8,250 nucleotides of DNA, from positions 1 to 8,250 of the forward strand of contig JABDPH010000114.1 of the NCBI GenBank assembly GCA_013042925.1, written 5' to 3'. The stretch is from Eudoraea sp. (GTDB lineage Bacteria > Bacteroidota > Bacteroidia > Flavobacteriales > Flavobacteriaceae). This document shows, piece by piece, positions 5,969-8,250 of the stretch. Below the pieces are notes generated by a model that saw only the letters and a list, made by a program, of their open reading frames with translations, ran no database searches and was not told the DNA's origin. The position numbers were made by a program, and so were the translations under genes. Each line of letters opens with the position of its first letter. Within the stretch, counting starts at the first letter, position 1.

Positions 5969-6311
5969 TACCACTTTGGAATAAGTAGTATAAAATACCC
6001 GCAATTATGAAAGGTGACAGTATTAGTATATAAAATAAAGCGGTGAATTTTATGCTCGCTTTTTCCGGACTAACCATTTTTTGGTAATACTCGAAAATAC
6101 GCTCAATATCTTCAGTCCATTTCACCGGGTAGATAATACTTTGGCATTTATTGCATTTAATTTGATGTGTGACCGTTGCCGTTGTCCTATGATAAAGTCG
6201 CCCAAATAAGTGTTTTTGATAAAATGTAAGCTTCATATCCTGATTAAAACATTCGGGGCAATTATTCGTAATTTCTGCTTCTTTTAGTATAATTAACTTT
6301 TCTTTTACCAT
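5955..6311 (-). CDS. Small zinc-ribbon membrane protein, uncharacterised
   Basis: This 118-residue protein has two CxxC knuckles, CPEC (18-21) and CNKC (53-56), separated by 31 residues, giving a four-cysteine zinc-ribbon. One hydrophobic segment follows at about 89-111 (FTALFYILILSPFIIAGILYYLF), anchoring the C-terminus in the inner membrane with the ribbon probably cytoplasmic. I do not recognise a named family. The start ATG (6309-6311) follows the TAG stop of the upstream histidine kinase with no intervening base, so the two are translationally coupled and probably act together or at least share expression. No hairpin terminator is seen at its end, which overlaps the HIT gene tail to tail. 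The coding call is firm because the coupling, the cysteine pairs and the membrane segment agree; the function is open. Confidence 0.82.
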   Translation of the reverse strand: MVKEKLIILKEAEITNNCPECFNQDMKLTFYQKHLFGRLYHRTTATVTHQIKCNKCQSIIYPVKWTEDIERIFEYYQKMVSPEKASIKFTALFYILILSPFIIAGILYYLFQSGIISI

Positions 6312-7463
6312 CTATTTTTTATCTGATTTTAATGATATCTGCATTATGGTACCTTCCTTGCTCGAAGAAAGCACTTTTATCTTTCCTTTATGGTACTCTT
6401 CAATTATTCTTTTAACGAGCGATAATCCTAAACCCCAGCCCCGTTTTTTTGATGTATAACCGGGATTAAAAATAGAATTGAAGTCTCCTTTCGCAATGCC
6501 ATGTCCGGTGTCCGAAACTAAAATATTAACATACTTGCCTTCCGGAATTATTTCTATTGCAATGTTGCCCTTGCCCTTCATGGCATCAATGCCGTTTTTA
6601 ACCAAATTCTCAATGGTCCAATTGTATAATGAGCTATTTAAAAGAATAGGAAGTTGTTCAACCTGAGAATTAAAGGTAAAATGAATAAGTTTAGAACTCC
6701 TGAGTTTTAGGTATTCAAAAGCATTTCTGGTTTCCTTTACAATATCGTGTTCTTCAAGTTTGGGGAGGGAACCTATTTTGGAAAAACGATCTGTTATATT
6801 CTGAAGTCTGCCAATATCTTTTTCAATTTCTTTAGTAATATCCGGGTTTATTTGTTCACTTTTCAATAGTTCATTCCACCCAAGAAGTGAAGTAAGGGGG
6901 GTGCCAATCTGATGGGCAGTTTCTTTGGCCATTCCGGCCCAAAGTTTGTTTTGCTCGGAAGCTTTATTGGTTTTAAAGAAAAAGAAGATAACCGCCGCAA
7001 ATAAAAATATGATTAACAACAGGGCAATTGGGTAATATTTTAGTTTGTTTAATACTTCTGAATTACCGTAATAGAGGGTGGCTAGTTGCTCATTATCATA
7101 ATCAATAGAAATGGGTGTGTTTTCCGACTTAAATTTCTTAATTTTTTTCTTTAAATAAATCGTATCCGCAACTAATTCTTCAGGCATGTTATTGGTTCTT
7201 ATAGACCCATCCATATTTACCAGAATCATTGGTGTTGACGTATTATTTTGAAAAATCTTCACATGAAGATTTCCCAGATCTCTATCCTCTGAAGATTGCA
7301 ATAATTCCGACTGAGCGGTAGCCCAAATCTCCATCTTATGCCGCTCTTCTTCCTTAAATTTTTTAAAAAAACTATTCGTATTCCATAGGATTAGACTCAC
7401 AATAGCAAAGGATGCTATTAATAAAAACAGATTAGAAGTCTTCTTTTGTGAATTAAATTTCAT
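6312..7463 (-). CDS. Membrane sensor histidine kinase, orphan
   Basis: This 383-residue inner-membrane kinase has a first membrane segment at about 11-28, a periplasmic sensor loop at about 29-143 with no family I recognise, and a second membrane segment at about 144-163. A HisKA dimerisation domain has H-box AHQIGTPLTSLLGW, with His184 as phospho-acceptor. A HATPase domain follows: N-box ENLVKNGIDAM (Asn290), G1 box DTGHG (318-322), F-box FNPGYTSKK (332-340) and G2 box RGWGLGLSLV (341-350). All catalytic boxes are intact. HQIGTPLT replaces the usual HE[LI]RTPLT and recurs in Bacteroidota kinases that I have seen. There is no HAMP, PAS or receiver domain and no response regulator in the window, so its partner is elsewhere. 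It is the first gene of a two-gene operon with the zinc-ribbon protein. Upstream, TATCTTTA on the minus strand (7490-7483) is a one-mismatch -7 box, weak evidence for its promoter. Confidence 0.95.
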   Translation of the reverse strand: MKFNSQKKTSNLFLLIASFAIVSLILWNTNSFFKKFKEEERHKMEIWATAQSELLQSSEDRDLGNLHVKIFQNNTSTPMILVNMDGSIRTNNMPEELVADTIYLKKKIKKFKSENTPISIDYDNEQLATLYYGNSEVLNKLKYYPIALLLIIFLFAAVIFFFFKTNKASEQNKLWAGMAKETAHQIGTPLTSLLGWNELLKSEQINPDITKEIEKDIGRLQNITDRFSKIGSLPKLEEHDIVKETRNAFEYLKLRSSKLIHFTFNSQVEQLPILLNSSLYNWTIENLVKNGIDAMKGKGNIAIEIIPEGKYVNILVSDTGHGIAKGDFNSIFNPGYTSKKRGWGLGLSLVKRIIEEYHKGKIKVLSSSKEGTIMQISLKSDKK

Positions 7464-7557
7464 CCTGGTGGTTAATGAGCAATAAAGATAACTGAAATTG
7501 ACCTAAAATGTTGTGTTCTCGAGGTGAGTTAAAGTTTTAATTGGAGCACAATTTACA

Positions 7558-7565
7558 TACCTTTG
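7558..7565 (+). promoter_or_regulatory. Possible -7 promoter element of the flavin reductase gene
   Basis: TACCTTTG matches TAnnTTTG exactly, with TTG 14 nt upstream (7541-7543), a short spacing. The box ends two bases before ATG 7568, so a transcript starting 5-7 nt downstream would be leaderless or start inside the first codons. It may be fortuitous. Confidence 0.35.
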
Positions 7566-7567
7566 TT

Positions 7568-8250
7568 ATGATGCAAAAAGCCATATCAATTATACCTTCT
7601 GAGATTGCTACGGGTAAGCTACACTCCTATCTTTTGGGTGCTGTTGGGCCCAGACCAATTGCCTTTGCAAGTACCATAGACGAAAGAGGAATTCCAAACC
7701 TGTCTCCCTTTAGTTTTTTTAATGTTTTTAGCGCAAATCCACCAATATTGATATTCTCACCAGCAAGAAGAGTACGTAATAATACTACTAAACATACACT
7801 GGATAACGTGCTTAAAATAAAGGAAGTGGTCATTAATATTGTAAATTATGAGCTCGTTCAGCAAATGTCTTTGACCAGCACAGAATATGGGGAAAAAGAA
7901 AATGAATTTATAAAAGCTGGGTTAACAATGTTAGATTCGGATTTGGTCAGACCGTTTAGAGTTGCTGAATCTCCGGTACAGTTTGAATGCATAGTAACAA
8001 AGGTTGAAGCGTTGGGCAAAGAGGGAGGTGCAGGGAATCTGGTTTTTTCGGAAGTTGTTAAAATGCATCTACATGAAACAATTTTAGACGAAAACGGTTC
8101 AATAGACCAATTTAAAATTGATCAGGTTGCGAGGATGGGGGGTAATTGGTATAGCAGAGCTAATAAGGGCATGTTTGAAGTTCCAAAACCACTTTCCAGG
8201 CTTGGCATAGGGGTTGACAATATACCAGAAGAAATAAAATCACTTAGAAT
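7568..8250 (+). CDS. Flavin reductase family protein (FMN-binding split barrel), 3' end outside window
   Basis: The frame is open from ATG 7568 to the end of the window, giving 227 residues with no stop; family members of this kind are close to 300 residues in flavobacteria, as I recall. The segments GAVGPRPIAFAST (about 24-36), NLSPFSFFNVFSANPP (about 44-59) and SPARR (about 64-68) are hallmarks of the flavin reductase-like FMN-binding split-barrel family. GGAGNLVFSEV further on lines the core. Such proteins bind FMN and reduce flavin with NAD(P)H, or act as flavoprotein oxidoreductases; the substrate here is unknown. Two ATG codons are in tandem (7568 and 7571) and either may be used; an in-frame TTG at 7541 is less likely. 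It is divergent from the sensor kinase across a 104-bp spacer. The protein is soluble with no signal peptide. Confidence 0.92.
   Translation, partial: MMQKAISIIPSEIATGKLHSYLLGAVGPRPIAFASTIDERGIPNLSPFSFFNVFSANPPILIFSPARRVRNNTTKHTLDNVLKIKEVVINIVNYELVQQMSLTSTEYGEKENEFIKAGLTMLDSDLVRPFRVAESPVQFECIVTKVEALGKEGGAGNLVFSEVVKMHLHETILDENGSIDQFKIDQVARMGGNWYSRANKGMFEVPKPLSRLGIGVDNIPEEIKSLR

Noticed and set aside
7627..7833. Minus-strand open frame of 68 residues opposite the flavin reductase
   Set aside because: It lies fully within the conserved FMN-binding region of the sense gene, so it is a shadow frame.

Overview
The window is AT-rich DNA from a member of the Bacteroidota, most likely a flavobacterium (Flavobacteriaceae). 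The signs are Bacteroidota-type -7 promoter elements (TAnnTTTG), start codons without clear Shine-Dalgarno sequences, a DUF4301 protein, and protein sequences close to what I recall of marine flavobacterial families. Genus and species are inference.

Left part (1-1796, + strand): the 3' end of a NadR-like nucleotide-binding kinase overlaps by 4 bp (ATGA) a 513-residue DUF4301 protein. The two are almost certainly one operon. DUF4301 is uncharacterised, but several motifs resemble UDP-sugar pyrophosphorylase-type nucleotidyltransferases.

Middle left (1797-4310, + strand): a 342-bp non-coding stretch holds a promoter element, then a complete thiamine pyrophosphate (TPP) riboswitch with an enlarged P3 arm, then a leader with hairpins that may compete with the aptamer. 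It precedes a 723-residue TonB-dependent outer-membrane receptor. The receptor is therefore predicted to import thiamine or a related compound and to be controlled by intracellular TPP. No inner-membrane permease or thi gene lies next to it here.

Centre (4311-5968): a convergently placed small lipoprotein with a degraded Rieske-like fold is followed, divergently, by greA (transcript cleavage factor). The greA leader is about 190 nt long and contains several competing stem-loops. A terminator follows greA, then a HIT-family nucleotide hydrolase with a GTG start.

Right part (5955-8250): a minus-strand pair made of an orphan two-transmembrane sensor histidine kinase and, directly abutting it, a small zinc-ribbon membrane protein. 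Its 3' end overlaps the HIT gene by 14 bp. Divergent from the kinase is a flavin reductase-family (FMN-binding) gene cut by the window end. Its -7 promoter element lies almost against the start codon.

I see no mobile element, tRNA, rRNA, CRISPR array or phage gene. The layout looks like core chromosome. The least explained items are the two structured leaders, the DUF4301/NadR pair, the Rieske-like lipoprotein and the zinc-ribbon partner of the kinase.
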